A stretch of DNA of 64,000 nucleotides from Chelonoidis abingdonii (lineage: Eukaryota > Chordata > Testudines > Testudinidae): the NCBI RefSeq assembly GCF_003597395.2, contig NC_133773.1, positions 76,866,286 to 76,930,285 on the forward strand, written 5' to 3'. A model generated the notes under the pieces. It worked only from the letters and a program-made list of their open reading frames with translations, was not told the DNA's origin and made no database searches. Below are positions 24,626-36,241 of the stretch, in pieces (position 1 is the first letter of the stretch; every line of letters begins with the position of its first letter). A program made the translations under genes and the position numbers.

Positions 24626-26220
24626 GAAGGGTAGTGTGGCCTAGTGGCCAGCACACAGGGGCTGTCAAAAGGGATATCGGGGGGCCCTGACCCAGGGGCC
24701 TAACAGTGGCAGAGTGGTCTGCCACTGGGTCAGTGGGGAATCCCACCAAAACATGCTGACCTCATGAGGGTGGGAGGTACCACTTGCCCACTTTCCCTAG
24801 GTCACTTCCTACCAGCTTGCCTGCAGCACTGGTCCATAGGGCAGCAGGTCCTTCAGGCACCTCGGTGCAGGACTCTCCCTGGGATTCTGCTGGTGACAGG
24901 CCTCCAGCCCCAAGCTCTTCAGTGCCTGAAGGCAAGGGCTATAACAAATCCTGGGCTGGAGCCTCTACCAAGCATCCTTCCTCCTTGGTATTCAACCCTG
25001 ACTGAGCTAGGCTGCTCCCTTTTATACTGCAGCAGCAGCAGGTGCATGCCCAGCAGGGTCATGGGAGCATGGCTTCTGCTGCTAAGAGTGCTGCCTTATC
25101 CCCATTCATTCCAGTGTAGGGCCAGTTCACCCCGTCACACTCCCATTGAAATAATGGGATGGGAGCTGGGTGCCTAAATGCCTTTGATGCTGTGGGCCAA
25201 GTTACCTTGCCATGAAGAATTTTTTTAAAAAGGATACCAGAAAGGAACATCTAGGAAAGGAAGGACTAGGAGAAAGAGAATAACAAACACAGACCCATAC
25301 ATTGTATAATGTGTATTCAGAAGTTTGCATAAATAGCTAGAATGTTAACACAAATCTAGTCAAAGAAATAAAAGAAAACAAAAAAAGATCACAGGGTGGC
25401 TAGTTCTTTCAAAAGAGTTGGTCCCAGCCTCACCTGTGATGGATCCACTATCACCTCACTGAGACTGACCAGCTAGGGATCAGGTGATTATAAAAGCCAG
25501 CAAATGGCTCAGTTGCTGGGAGAGCCACAGGAAGTATGTCAGTGCTGGTAACAGGCTCTCTCAGGAAAGTAGCTGATAGTGGAATAGATTAGTCCTCGCA
25601 GAGGACCCTGGCTTGTAGGATGGGTAACTGATGTGCTGAATTTGTACTAGATGGGAGAAATAAAACTTAATGCCTAAGAAAAAGGTTCTGAATGAGATGG
25701 TGGGTATGGTGCCAATATTTTCTGGGCTGAGAAGAGAGACCAGCAGTCTATATTTAAATAAAAAACCTTCTCGCACCCTGACATTCACTCTTTTTCTCTC
25801 CTCTCTCAACACCATTATGACATATCATTTAATTGGATGAGGCACCATTGATGCTGGGAAGAATATCATAATAAAACACAAGAGGAAGTCTGGCTGAGAG
25901 TCAAGACTTATTGTTAGCATAACATGGCACGATGCCTCTTCGTTTTGTGAGGAGAGTAGAGATCAAGTGCCTGCTTTAAACAGAAAGAATCAGCAGTACA
26001 TCAATCAATATCCTTTAGGTAGAAGAGCCTCTTGGATGTGTGTACAATTTACTAGGAATTTAATTCAATTTTGTTTCACCTGAGTTTCAAAAAGATCCTA
26101 CCAACTGAGGAATCTTTGTTTGGTAATAGAAAATTTCAGCAAATGAAAAAAAAGAGGAGTGTCTGGCCCTGATTCTGATCTTGTTTACACTAGTGTAAAT
26201 CACCCACCTCTGCCACCAGT
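24626..26220. other. Unannotated sequence, GC-richer at 24630-25170
   Basis: The GC-richer first third may be an LTR or other dispersed repeat, but I see no terminal motif or target duplication. The rest is AT-rich with no recognised gene. TTTACACTAGTGTAAATCA near 26185-26203 is a short palindrome and probably marks the host sequence into which the next LTR inserted. Confidence 0.4.
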
Positions 26221-26836
26221 TGTCACGGAGTTCCCGGGTGATGCTCTGACACCAAGCCAGTCACGACTCTGGGGAGCCTCCCCTAGAGCAGACTGTTTTC
26301 AGGGCAAGAAACTTACACAGGTTGACCCTCTGGGTCTTTCCTTGGAGTATTTAGCATCCTCTGCCCCTCCATGCACTTTCCACAGTGAGTTCACCCAGGT
26401 GGGGTCCTGGGGAAGCCACAGGGTCCTGCACCCCCACTTTGCAGTCAGACGTGACTTTTAGCCAGCCAGTAAAAGAGAGGTTTATTTGATGACAGGAACA
26501 GAGTCTAAAACAGAGCTTGTAGGTACAGAGAACCGGACCCCTCAGCCGGGTCCATTCTGGGGCCCAGCAAGGCTGACCCCCACGGCTGTCCTCACTCCTC
26601 CTCCCTAGCCAGCTTCCAAACTGAAAAACCCCCTCCAGCCCCTCCTTCTCTGGGCTTTGTCCCTTTCCTGGGCCAGGAGGTCATCTTATCTCTTTGTTCA
26701 CCTTTAGCTATTCCCTTGTAGGGGGGAAGGGCCCTGGCCATTTGTTGCTAGGAGATAGAGTGTTGGTGATTTATTCACACTGGCCTTTTCCCCACCACCT
26801 GGAGACTTAAGAAATGCATGGGGAAAACTGATTCTG
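26221..26836 (-). mobile_element. ERV-type LTR, minus orientation
   Basis: The segment starts TGTCACGGAGTTCCCGGGTG. Its minus strand carries TCAAATAAACCTCTC at about 26480-26494, then about 260 bp ending ...CTCCGTGACA, which fits an R-U5 region after a poly(A) signal. The other edge is near 26830 and is abutted by the Harbinger transposon at 26840, so its end and target duplication are unclear. Another LTR with a similar TGTGACAG start lies at 46816. No retroviral coding sequence is attached. Confidence 0.6.
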
Positions 26837-27206
26837 TTAGGCCTTGGCTACACTTGCAAGTTGCAGCGCTGGTGAGGGGGTTACAGCACTGCAACTTACT
26901 TGGTGTCCACACTTACAAAGCTCAGCCAGCGCTGCAACTCCCTGTCTGCAGCGCTGGCTGTACTCCTGGTCTGCTACGGGTGTAGCGAATCCAGCGCTGG
27001 GATGCAGCGCTGCTCCATCAGGTGTGGACGCTCACCAGCGCTGTAATTGGCCTCCAGGTATGAAGGAGGTATCCCAGCATACCTTTCATGCCTCTCGGTC
27101 TCGTTTGCTACTCACACTGCCGGGCTCAGGTGACCCGCCTTTTAAATGCCCCGGGAAGTTAAAAACCGCCTTCCTGTTTGCTCAGCGAGGTGTTGAGTGC
27201 AAATCC

Positions 27207-27227
27207 AATCAATCAATCAATCAATCA
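27207..27227 (+). repeat. (AATC)n microsatellite
   Basis: About five consecutive AATC units lie inside the left part of the Harbinger element. The length is probably polymorphic. Confidence 0.85.
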
Positions 27228-27289
27228 TGAATAGCCTTCATGCCGCCAACGAGCTCCCACCAGCATGGAGCCTCCCCGAGTTGCAGGAT

Positions 27290-29035
27290 CTCACAGGTTG
27301 GGGTGAGGAAGCTGTGGCAGGCACATCTGCGCTCAGCTTGTAAAATTATGATACCTACGGCCAGATATCAAAGTCCAATGCATATACAGGGCTTGACCGG
27401 GACGCGGTGCAGGCAGGGTTAGGTAAAGGAGCTGCAGAGTGCCTACTGCAAAGCACATAAGGGGATAACAGACACCGCTCAGGTGCTGCCCCACGACCTG
27501 CCGTTTTGTACAAGGAGCTGGGATGGGCATACCTTGGATGTAACCCCTCGCGCCAATTCCGAGGATCACGATGGACAGTTCGGAGCCTGGAGAGGAGGGG
27601 GAGGGTGTAGAGGAACTGAGAGTGAAGGCTACCTGAGGTGTTTGGAGACTCCAGGAGTCATGCAGCAGAGCTATTTCGCAGCCGAAGAAGCTGCCAGTAG
27701 CACCGCTGGGACTTGTAGTGAGGACAAGAGCAGAGGAGCCCTGTTCCGTAAGAAGTTTCTTTTATAAGGATAGGAAATGTTTGGGGAGAGGTGGGGCTAT
27801 GGCTGCTGCAAGCATGGCTAGATGTGGAATAGCCCACATTGATTTGGTCTATCACGTCGCGGTAATCTGCCTCTTTGTAATCTCTTTAAAAGTTTTCGCC
27901 AGAGCATGTGCAAATCCTTCCGTGCAAGTTATAGGGACGATTCCACCGTGGTCCTTGTCAACCAGTCAGGCTAACCGTCTGCAACCATTGTGCCGTGAGG
28001 GGTGGAGGGACCATTGCCCTGCACACAGGCAAGCTACTCAGGGACAAGGGCTGAAATCCACATAGCTGTAGAAGACCCTCCGGCCTTCCCAGGTGACACC
28101 GGAGCAAGGAGAGATATCGGGGAGGTTAAAATTCTGTGGAAAATGCAGGAATACTGTTAGTGCCTTTTCCCTGTAGCTGCTTTTGCTTTCCCACAATCAC
28201 AGAAAGCCCCATGGATTCCAGAGTCAAGCAGCCCCCTTTCACCAGGTGAGCCGTGTGTGCAAGATGGCTCTGAGAGTACCTGCGTGGCAGATGTGGGGTA
28301 GGGTTCAGTGCTGTTTCCCTGTAGCTGCTCTTTGCTTCCCAAGTCATTACAGAAGCACATGGATCCCAGAGCAAGCAGCGCCCCCTTCGCAGGTGAGACG
28401 TGTGTGGGGAAACTCACCATTTCTCCTGCAGCTGTGGCCTCTCTGTGCTATGCTCGAATGTGTAATGATGCTAGAATAGTCTTAAAAAAAACAGCTGCAG
28501 GCTCTGTATTAAAAGTTTCTCTCTGTGTTTTTTTTTAAAGTGACCTTGGTACTGCTCCATCAGCGCAGACTTCTGAAAAACTACGAAACTTAAGAAAAAA
28601 ACCAAGGAAGGATAGTAGGAGGAGCTGGTTGAAAGCAGTTATGAATCTGTATTCCACAGATAATAAAAGTTGCAAGGACTGGAGGGAAAGGAAATAGCAG
28701 AGAAAAAGGAACAGAGTGCTGCCAAAGAAAGGAAAGGCTGCCAAGAGCAAGGAATTGGCTACCAGAGAAGCACAGATCGGCTGCTAAGCCTCATGGAACG
28801 CCACACAGACCTCATGCAGTCAATGCTAGACATGCAGGCAGAGCACTACCGTGCCTTCCTCACCCCATCCAAAGCTCAAACTCATTGTGCCCCACTGTTT
28901 CCTCAAAACACCCTTCTCCAGCATCCTGGTTCTTACCACCACCAGCTGCCCCAACACCCATATTCACCTAACAGCCCTGATAACTACGACCCTTACCCTA
29001 TGCACTCAACCCCCCATCACCATGCAGCATATTAA
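27290..29035 (+). pseudogene. Myb/SANT-like DNA-binding protein of Harbinger, broken
   Basis: Harbinger elements encode a Myb/SANT-like (trihelix) protein that helps bring the nuclease to transposon ends. Here its remains are spread over several frames. LTGWGEEAV near 27295-27320 resembles the first helix. VKELQSAYCKAHKGITDTAQ at 27424-27483 is the third-helix region, followed by acidic residues (SEDHDGQFGAW) near 27560. A long gap follows, then a C-terminal block at 28670-29035 with EKKEQSAAKER, RSTDRLLSLMERHTDLMQ and MQAEHYRAF and a Pro/His-rich tail ending PHHHAAY. The helical tail is typical of these proteins in turtle genomes, as I remember them. The roughly 900 bp between blocks may be an intron or noncoding DNA. 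Frameshifts and stops in the DNA-binding part make this a pseudogene. Confidence 0.7.
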
Positions 29036-29359
29036 TCCTGAAGTGCAGCAGGCATTGCACAGCCACTCAAGGAAGGGACATATTCAAACCTCTGACTTTA
29101 CTGCTCATCACCCTACCCCCCTGCCCGTTTATGTACTGTATTTTTAATAAAGGATTTCTTGTCTTTTAAAAACAGTTTTTATTATTTACAGAAAGTGATA
29201 ACATACTGTACCACAAGTGAAAAATAGGCACTGCAATCATTGCAACCACTGCAGCTTGGGCACTCCTGTGTGGAAGGCACCCAACATTACTGTTGGCTTT
29301 CAGCCTCAAAGTGCTCCTTTAAGGCATCCCTAATCCTTGAAGCACTGTGCTGGGCCTCT

Positions 29360-30271
29360 CTAGTAGCCCTGCTCTCTGGCTGTGCAATTCAGCCTCCAGG
29401 CGTTGAACCTCGGAGGTCCATTCGTCACTGAAGTTTCACCCTTCCCTTCACATATATTATGGAGGATACAGCACGCGGTTATAATCGCTGGGATGCTGCT
29501 TTCCCCCACGTCTAGCTTCCCGTAGAGACTTCTCCATCTCCCCTTTAAACGGCCAAAAGCACACTCCACAGTCATTCTGCACCGGCTCAGCCTGTAGTTG
29601 AACCGGTCCTTGCTCCTGTCAAGCTTCCCTGTATACGTTTCATGAGCCAAGGCATTAACGGGTAAGCGGGGTCTCCAAGGATCACAATGGGCATTTCGAC
29701 GTCCCCCACTGTGATCTTTCCGTCTGGGAAAAAAAGTCCCTGCCTGCAGCTTCCTGAACATGCCACTGTTCCGAAAGATGCGTTGCATCATGCACCTTTC
29801 AGGCCATCCTGTGTAAATGTCAGTGAAACGCCCACGGTGATCCACAAGCGCCTGGAGAACCATAGAGAAATACCCCTTCCGATTAACATACTCGGATGCC
29901 AGGTGGGGTGGTGCCAGAATAGGAATATGCGTCCCATCTACTTGCCCCTCCACAGTTAGGGAAACCCATTTGTGCAAAGCCATCCACAATTTCCTGCACA
30001 TTCCCCAGAGTCACGGTTCTTCTTAGCAGGATGCGATTAATGGCCTGCAAACTTGCATCACCACTATTCCAACGGTCGACTTTCCCACTCCAAACTGGTT
30101 TGCGGACCGATCGGTAGCTGTCTGGAGTTGCCAGCTTCCAGACTGCAATAGCCACCGCTTCTCCAGTGACAGGGCAGCTCTCAGTCTCGTGTCCTTGCGC
30201 TGCAGGGTTGGGGCGAGCTCAGCACACAGTCCCATGAAAGTGGCTTTTCTCATCCTAAGTTCTGCAGCCAC
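29360..30271 (-). pseudogene. PIF/Harbinger DDE transposase (HARBI1-like), frameshifted
   Basis: Reading the minus strand from 30271: an N-terminal region (TFMGLCAELAPTLQRKDTRLR), then the helix-turn-helix-like ANQFGVGKSTVGIVV near 30100-30060. Next comes the catalytic domain with VDGTHIPI (first Asp) near 29940, NRKGYFSMVLQALVDHRGRF, and VECAFGRLKGRWRSLYG (catalytic Glu) near 29570-29520. ITACCILHNIC closes the domain. The segment expected to carry the second Asp (normally HDxR) reads CMMQR because of a local frame change. A second frame change over 29740-29650 hides a GDPAYPLMPW-type stretch that is present in another frame. The N-terminal third is also in a separate frame. At least three frame disruptions show that the enzyme is inactive. 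The family is clear from the motifs. Confidence 0.9.
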
Positions 30272-30414
30272 TGCTCGTCATCCCAGACTTTGTGGACACA
30301 CTGCAGCGCTGGTCGCTGTCAGTGTGGACACACTGCAGCGCTGGCCCTACACAGCTGTATGACCACAGCTGTAACTACCAGCACTGCAAAAATGTAAGTG
30401 TAGCCATACCCTTA

Positions 30415-33162
30415 GAGTCAGTAGAGTTATAGTGGTGTATAATCAATCTGACATCAGATTCAGGGTCTGTTTTATCTTTGTGGATGCTCAAACACAAGCT
30501 TAGTTTCTAGATGTGTTTGAAACTTGTCTATTTTCCTGTTCCACAAATAGCACAAAAAGAAATAAAGTAACAGTCAGCAGGATGATGGGATTTCCTAGTA
30601 GACTTGAGATGCTATCCTATGCAGTGCTTGCTGGGCACCTCCTGTGAGGTACTACTGACCACCTTTAGTTTCCAGAGAATGTGATGGGAGTGAAGGGTCC
30701 CACCCTTAGAGTTGCAGCTACATTCTGAAGGGTGCTTGATCTACAGAGGTGGAAAACTGAAATGATGAGGCATTTGCAGGTAGAATAAATAGAAGCCACA
30801 ACTAACCTCTTGGGAAACATGCATTTCTCTAAGGAACCACACATTTTGTTATAAACCTTGCCCAGCTTTCCCCTTCCGCATCCCCTTTGATTTAATTGTA
30901 TCCATTAGAGTAAATCTCCAAACTTTCTGAAAATAATCAAAGGAACTATTTCTTGTCAAAATCAAATTATGGGGCTGAAACGGGATTTTTATTAGGTGTT
31001 TCTAGAGCATATAACACAGTGGGGCCCTGGGCTGTGAGTGGGGCTTCTAGGTACAACAGCAATATAAATAAGACACTCTGGGAGTTGGCTGAGATATTAC
31101 AAGTCAGAAGAGATTAGAAAGCTTATTTTTTGTCCAAAAAAATGTGGAGTGCTTATGTTTGACATGATTTTGCCTGATTTGTTTCATACTTGTCACAAAA
31201 ATTCTACCCTCCCATAAGAACATTCATGTGAAAATTCAAGGGATCTGATTTAATTTACGAGGTGGTCAATATCAATCATATAAAAGACAGGTACATTCAA
31301 TGTTTGTCATAGAGCTTAATATCGCTTCATAATTTATAATTAGTGCAGTAGAAATTTCATTCCCTGAAATGTTTCATTCATGGAACAATCCTAGATAATC
31401 CAATATTATTTAATCTCTTCCCAGCCTCTTAAGCACTGTCAAAGACTGTCTTTGGTATCTTTCATTTGCCAAAAGAAACAAATTGACAATAAACTTGTTC
31501 ATACATATTGTTGTATAAAATGTGTTTGTTTTACAGAATTTAATCACTACAATAACAGTGAGTAACCAATTCAGAGCAGTACTGTTGGTTTAAAACAGTT
31601 TGCTTTTGATGTGCTGTAAAATAATTCAGTTTGGGTTGTACAAAAGCATTTTCATACTGAAATGTTTTGATCCTCATTCCTTCTATTTAGGATTTTGATT
31701 AAATTGCCAAATTTCAGGATTGAAAGGAAAGATGTTCAGAAAGTATCTCTTATTTCTAATTAAAAAAGTACAAGACTGTTAGCTGCCAGCAGCTTCTGAT
31801 GCCCTATAGAGCATTGTTACCATTTGCTACAGTTTTCAACAAATGTAAATTAACTCAAAATTACTATTAAAAGGAGTACAATACATCTAATTGAGAATCT
31901 TCTGAACAGCTACATTTTACCCAACATTCTTACACTGTTTAAATCAAATCAAAAGGTGAAAAGCACTAGGAAATTTGGAGAGCGATATGTAAAACAAAAA
32001 TCAGAGAGATGCCATATAACACAGTTTAAGTCACCAAACTTATTAATCTGTGGGTCAAACAGTCTTTAGACATTGAGGCTGTGGGCCACAATGACTGTCT
32101 GCTTGCCAGTATATTGCAATACTTAGGCTGACTGACTCTTTTCTTGCCCCAGTGCCTCCAGGAGCAGAACTCTTTATTATTTTGGATTTGGGCAAAAGTG
32201 ACAGCTTGGGTTTCCCATATTTGAGACATAGTCCTGTAGGAGACAGAAACTGTGCTGGACATGATGATGTCACATCTGTCCCCAAAATATTTCAGGACTC
32301 TTTTTACCACCAACTTTTGCTGGGGTTATGATGCCAGGCTGCTGCAGCAGAGTGAGTAAACTAAAGTAGATAATAAAGACTGCTCCACTGTAGCACAGCT
32401 TCTGTGTAGAGAGTTCTACCTGTGAACATTTCCTTTCTGTCAAATGGGGACATACAAGGAATTAGACTGAAACCACCAATTCATTTCAAATAGGACCCAA
32501 AACATTCTTCAGACAATAAATTCCAGTTACTACTCACCCAGACTGGAATTCTAAACATAGAACTAAAGGTTTCCAGAAGCCACTTGCAGACCCTTGTAAC
32601 AATCAGCCACTCTTGGCTTTGTGTTAACAATAATTGCATTTCCATGTTTACTTTATTCTCAACTCCTGAGCATAAGTAACAGAAAAGTAATTAATTATTG
32701 GAAACAGCTTTTCTTTAATTTCTTGAAGACTATCAATATAAATGGTTTCAAATGAGGTTTCAGTTCAAAATCAGATTTTTTTCCCTGCTGATTTTCATCA
32801 CCTTGTGTCTAAAAGACAAAACTATGGAGAGGAAGGCATTTTATATAAAATGGGTTATAAACTGTGCAGACATTGATACAAGAACCTATAAAAAGCTAAG
32901 AAGGACTCTCACTTTTGGCCTATTAGTTTTACTGCCATGCAGAGAAACATAAACAGATTTTTAAAGTGGGGGAGGGTCATGTGTGCCTCAATCCCCCATG
33001 GTATCACCTATGTGTAAAGTATGTTTCACAGCTATAAAATGTCTCATGATATCTTCACAATTTAAGAGAAAACTATCTGTGTGAATAGGTGAAAACTGGA
33101 TTGCAGGATTTAATATATAAGAAATTGGATAGTATCCCTTTAAATAGTTTGTGCACCTCATT
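30415..33162. other. AT-rich unannotated sequence
   Basis: No gene or repeat boundary recognised in about 2.7 kb. Overlapping minus frames at 32026-32313 and 32055-32285 have no domain. The first 70 bp continue the host sequence interrupted by the LTR and Harbinger insertions. Confidence 0.4.
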
Positions 33163-33639
33163 GGGTGTGTACACAACAATGTAAACCCAGAGTTAGTGGG
33201 ACTCAAGTCAGCTAATCCTGAGTTAGAGAACTCAGATCTTGAGCATCTACACTGATTGTTAACTTTGATTATGAATTTTCTAACCTGGGCTTGAACCTGG
33301 AGCTCTGACATCCACACTACAGCACTCAGTCCCAAACCAAAGCAACTATATACCAGATCCCCAGCACCCACTCAAAATGTGGCTGCCATAGGCCTTTGAC
33401 TGTGGTGCACTGTGGGAAAACTTGCCTGTCCACCCTACACATTATAGGACATTTGAACAGCCTGTTAACACATCCTGCTGAAGAGTCATTTTGGTCAGTG
33501 TGGTCCCAGCTACTGGAGCCAGCAACATGGAGATGCTGGTGGACTTTTTAGAAGCATTTTCTGACCCACCAAAGACACCAGAGACAGCTTATGATGGAAC
33601 AGGAGGAGGAAGTAGAGTACCCAAGCATGGCAGATGAAC

Positions 33640-34340
33640 TGGCAGATGCTTCTCAGTACAGACTCTGATGCCCCTTAAGTTGCTTGGCGCTTCTGGAGCA
33701 CAGCCACAAGCAGAGACTACTACAGGTCCATTGCAAACCAGTTTGGTGTTGGAAAGTCAACCGTCGGTCAAGTGGTTGCATAGGTTTCTGAGGTAATCAG
33801 GTTTGTGGTTTACCCCAAAAGTGGCAGGGGGCATTGATGGGACTCATATGCCCATAGTTTTCCCCCTTCAAGGAGCACAAACAGCAAAGGGAACTATTCC
33901 ATTGTTATGCAGGTCCTCATGGACCACAGAGGGGGAATTATGAATGTCAGTGTGGGTTGTACTGAGAAAGTTCACGGAACTAGGATTTTCCACTAATCAG
34001 GAGTCTACATTCATGGACAGGCTGGGACACTATTCCCACCAAATGGCATTGTCAAATGGAGTTACTGGCCCCACTGTTATTCTGGGGGATCCTGTGTATC
34101 CCCTTTTGCCTTGACTTATGAAACCATATCCTGATTCAGAGGCCTTGGCAAGGGATTGTTTAATTACACAACCAGCAGGTGCAGAATGGTGGTTGAATGT
34201 GTTTTTGGCAGATTGAAATCCCATTCAAGATTTTTACAGACCTGTTTAGATATCAGTGTCATCAATGTTGTCTGCATTACTGTAGCTTTCTGTGCTCTTC
34301 ACAATCTTTGTGAACCAGAGGTGAGCCACTTCCTCTGAAT
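33640..34340 (+). pseudogene. Harbinger DDE transposase relic
   Basis: On the plus strand the conceptual translation in changing frames gives SIANQFGVGKSTVGQVV (33730-33780, helix-turn-helix-like), then GGIDGTHMPIVFP (33828-33866, first catalytic Asp). YSIVMQVLMDHRGG (33895-33936) follows. Near the end is NYTTSRCRMVVECVFGRLKS (34159-34218, catalytic Glu), closing with AFCALHNLCEPE. The order and motifs match the nuclease at 29360-30271. The middle is broken by stops and frameshifts (for example after TRIFH near 33990), so it cannot make an active enzyme. Confidence 0.85.
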
Positions 34341-35627
34341 GGATCTATGAGAGGAAGGGGACACTGATTTGTTAAACTCAGCCAGAAAGTGTACCTGCCA
34401 CAGCTGGAACTGGATGCACCTGGGCAATAGAAGTCAGGGATATTTTATGGTCCCATATTATGAACTTGCATGGCACAATGGAAGTGGGGTAATAATACCT
34501 TTATGCATATGCTTGGGAGAGGGAAAATGGGAATAATTGATTATGAAGAGGAGTGTAGAATTTATGCCAGGCAATGTACTTATGAATGACTTATGAAGTG
34601 AGAGAAGGAGAGGCTAGTCACAATATGGATTGATGTAAGGAAGTGATTGAATTATGAATTGCTATAGATAAGTATATTGAGGGATAGTCTTTGCATACTA
34701 ATTCCCAATTGTCCCTGATCATGTACATTTATTATTTTGAATATACATCATATGATGTGAAGCAGTGATAGAAATAAACTTTGTTGATGAAATAAAAAAC
34801 TTGATAAACATGTATTAGAAAAGTACATTCACTGATGCTCAGGCAGGCCAGCTGCCATTAGCACACCAAAACACCAGTAACAGAACCTTCCAGGAAAAAA
34901 TAAAAAAGTTCATGAACAAGAGCACACACTGAAACCATGTGAAGACAAAAATGCCCAACCATAGCATGTCCAATAGCCACCTGTTCTCCTTTCTGTTCTT
35001 TTCCCATTTGTCTGGAGTTCCGGCTTCAGGAACAGTTTGCTGCTATCAGCACCCAAGGTTGGATCAGAATTCCTGAGGGAATCAACAGGATGCTTCATTA
35101 ACTTCCTCATGACTTAGCCTGTTATGACTGCACGCAAACATGCAGAAATCCACAGCCTCTCTCCTCCACACCCCCAGCACATTTCTGAACAAAATTTCAA
35201 ACTGCTGTCATATTTGGGACAAATGATTGTGTCACCTATGGACAGCATGGGCTACCTTTGACTGAAATGGACTAGATTTGTGAATTGAACATGTTCCCAC
35301 ACACACAATTCACTGTTTCCAGGCAGCTCAATAGAGCATAGAATGGTTACAGAATGGCATATTTACAGGCATGACAATGTAAAGTTATTTTTAAGAAGGA
35401 ATGGCCCTAGCAAAAGTCGGTACCTTTCCAGAAAAAATACACTTTAAAGGGTATCCTTTACTGCTTGCATGTCCCAGTTGCCATACTGAACTCCACTTGG
35501 TAGGGAGGGAGCAGGGAGAACCACACCACTGGAATACAATCCACCATTAGCAGATACGCACTGCTACCTCATGCTTCTCATAACTTTTGCATTGGTTCAT
35601 AGATTGGAAATCCCTCCCAGAACTGTA

Positions 35628-36125
35628 TTAATAAACATTAAAATGGAACCATAAACTTACCGGGCTTAGGGACAGTTTCTGTCCCATCTGTCTGCTGCAG
35701 GCTCCCCAGGGGCTATTTCTCAGGAGGTGCATCAGCTTCTCCAAGTATGGACCTAGAATGTGCACCTGCTGCTCCTGCTCCAAAGCCTGCTCTGGAATTG
35801 GTTTCAGCAATAGCATGACTTCATTGTCCTCCTCAGAGCCTGCTGCTGGTTCCCATCAGTCCCCACGCTGGGTTCTGGGGCCAGCAGGGCACCATCCCAG
35901 CTGAGGAGGTCATCGTGCATCCTGGTTGGCACCATGCTGGGTACAGTGCCCAGTACCCAGTCAAACTCCTCATAAAACAGGCATGATTTTGGGGAGTTGC
36001 CCTAATTGCAGTTCTAGTTTCTGGTATTTTCTTTTCGGCCTCTTAATCTGCTCCCTGCACTGGTCACCAATCTGGTAAATTTGGCAAGCTTCCAGCTTCT
36101 TCACTATTTGCTGTTATGCATGGCC
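35628..36125 (-). pseudogene. Myb/SANT-like partner gene relic of second Harbinger
   Basis: The minus strand from about 36080 reads YQIGDQCREQIKRPKRKYQKLELQ, resembling the QCRxKIKxLRxxYxK helix of Harbinger Myb/SANT proteins. A frame-shifted stretch follows, then the frame at 35816-35628 (LEQEQQVHILGPYLEKLMHLL), which could be the helical C-terminal part. The first helices would lie under or beyond the MITE inserted at 36137-36241. No intact frame remains. The call rests on the one motif and on its position opposite the nuclease. Confidence 0.55.
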
Positions 36126-36136
36126 ATTCCTGGTTA

Positions 36137-36241
36137 GGGGACCAGATGTCCCAATTTTATAGGGACAGTCCCAGTATTTGGGGCTTTTTCCTTCATAGGC
36201 ATCCCCTGTCCTGATTTTTCACACTTGCTGTCTGGTCACCC
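36137..36241 (+). mobile_element. TA-target MITE, copy 2, nested in Harbinger
   Basis: A 105-bp copy starts GGGGACCAGATGTCCC and ends TCTGGTCACCC, with TA at 36135-36136 and 36242-36243. It has the same orientation as the copy at 20465 and is inserted in the older Harbinger element, so it is younger than that element. Confidence 0.8.

Larger units (their letters stand above)
26840..30411. mobile_element. Complete but inactive PIF/Harbinger DNA transposon
   Basis: Both ends are present. The left end is GGCCTTGGCTACACTT, and the right end read inward on the minus strand is GGGTATGGCTACACTT. Both are flanked by TTA (26837-26839 and 30412-30414), the 3-bp duplication typical of PIF/Harbinger elements. 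The length is 3572 bp. Inside are the two genes expected for the superfamily, arranged convergently: a Myb/SANT-like DNA-binding protein on plus (about 27290-29035) and a DDE nuclease on minus (30271-29360). Both are broken. The first 220 bp hold at least six copies of the palindromic word CAGCGCTG or close variants, and the last 130 bp hold two, probably transposase-binding repeats. The element sits at the edge of an LTR. Confidence 0.9.

Noticed and set aside
27483..27767. Stand-alone 94-codon gene
   Set aside because: It is part of the broken Myb/SANT-like gene of the Harbinger element.
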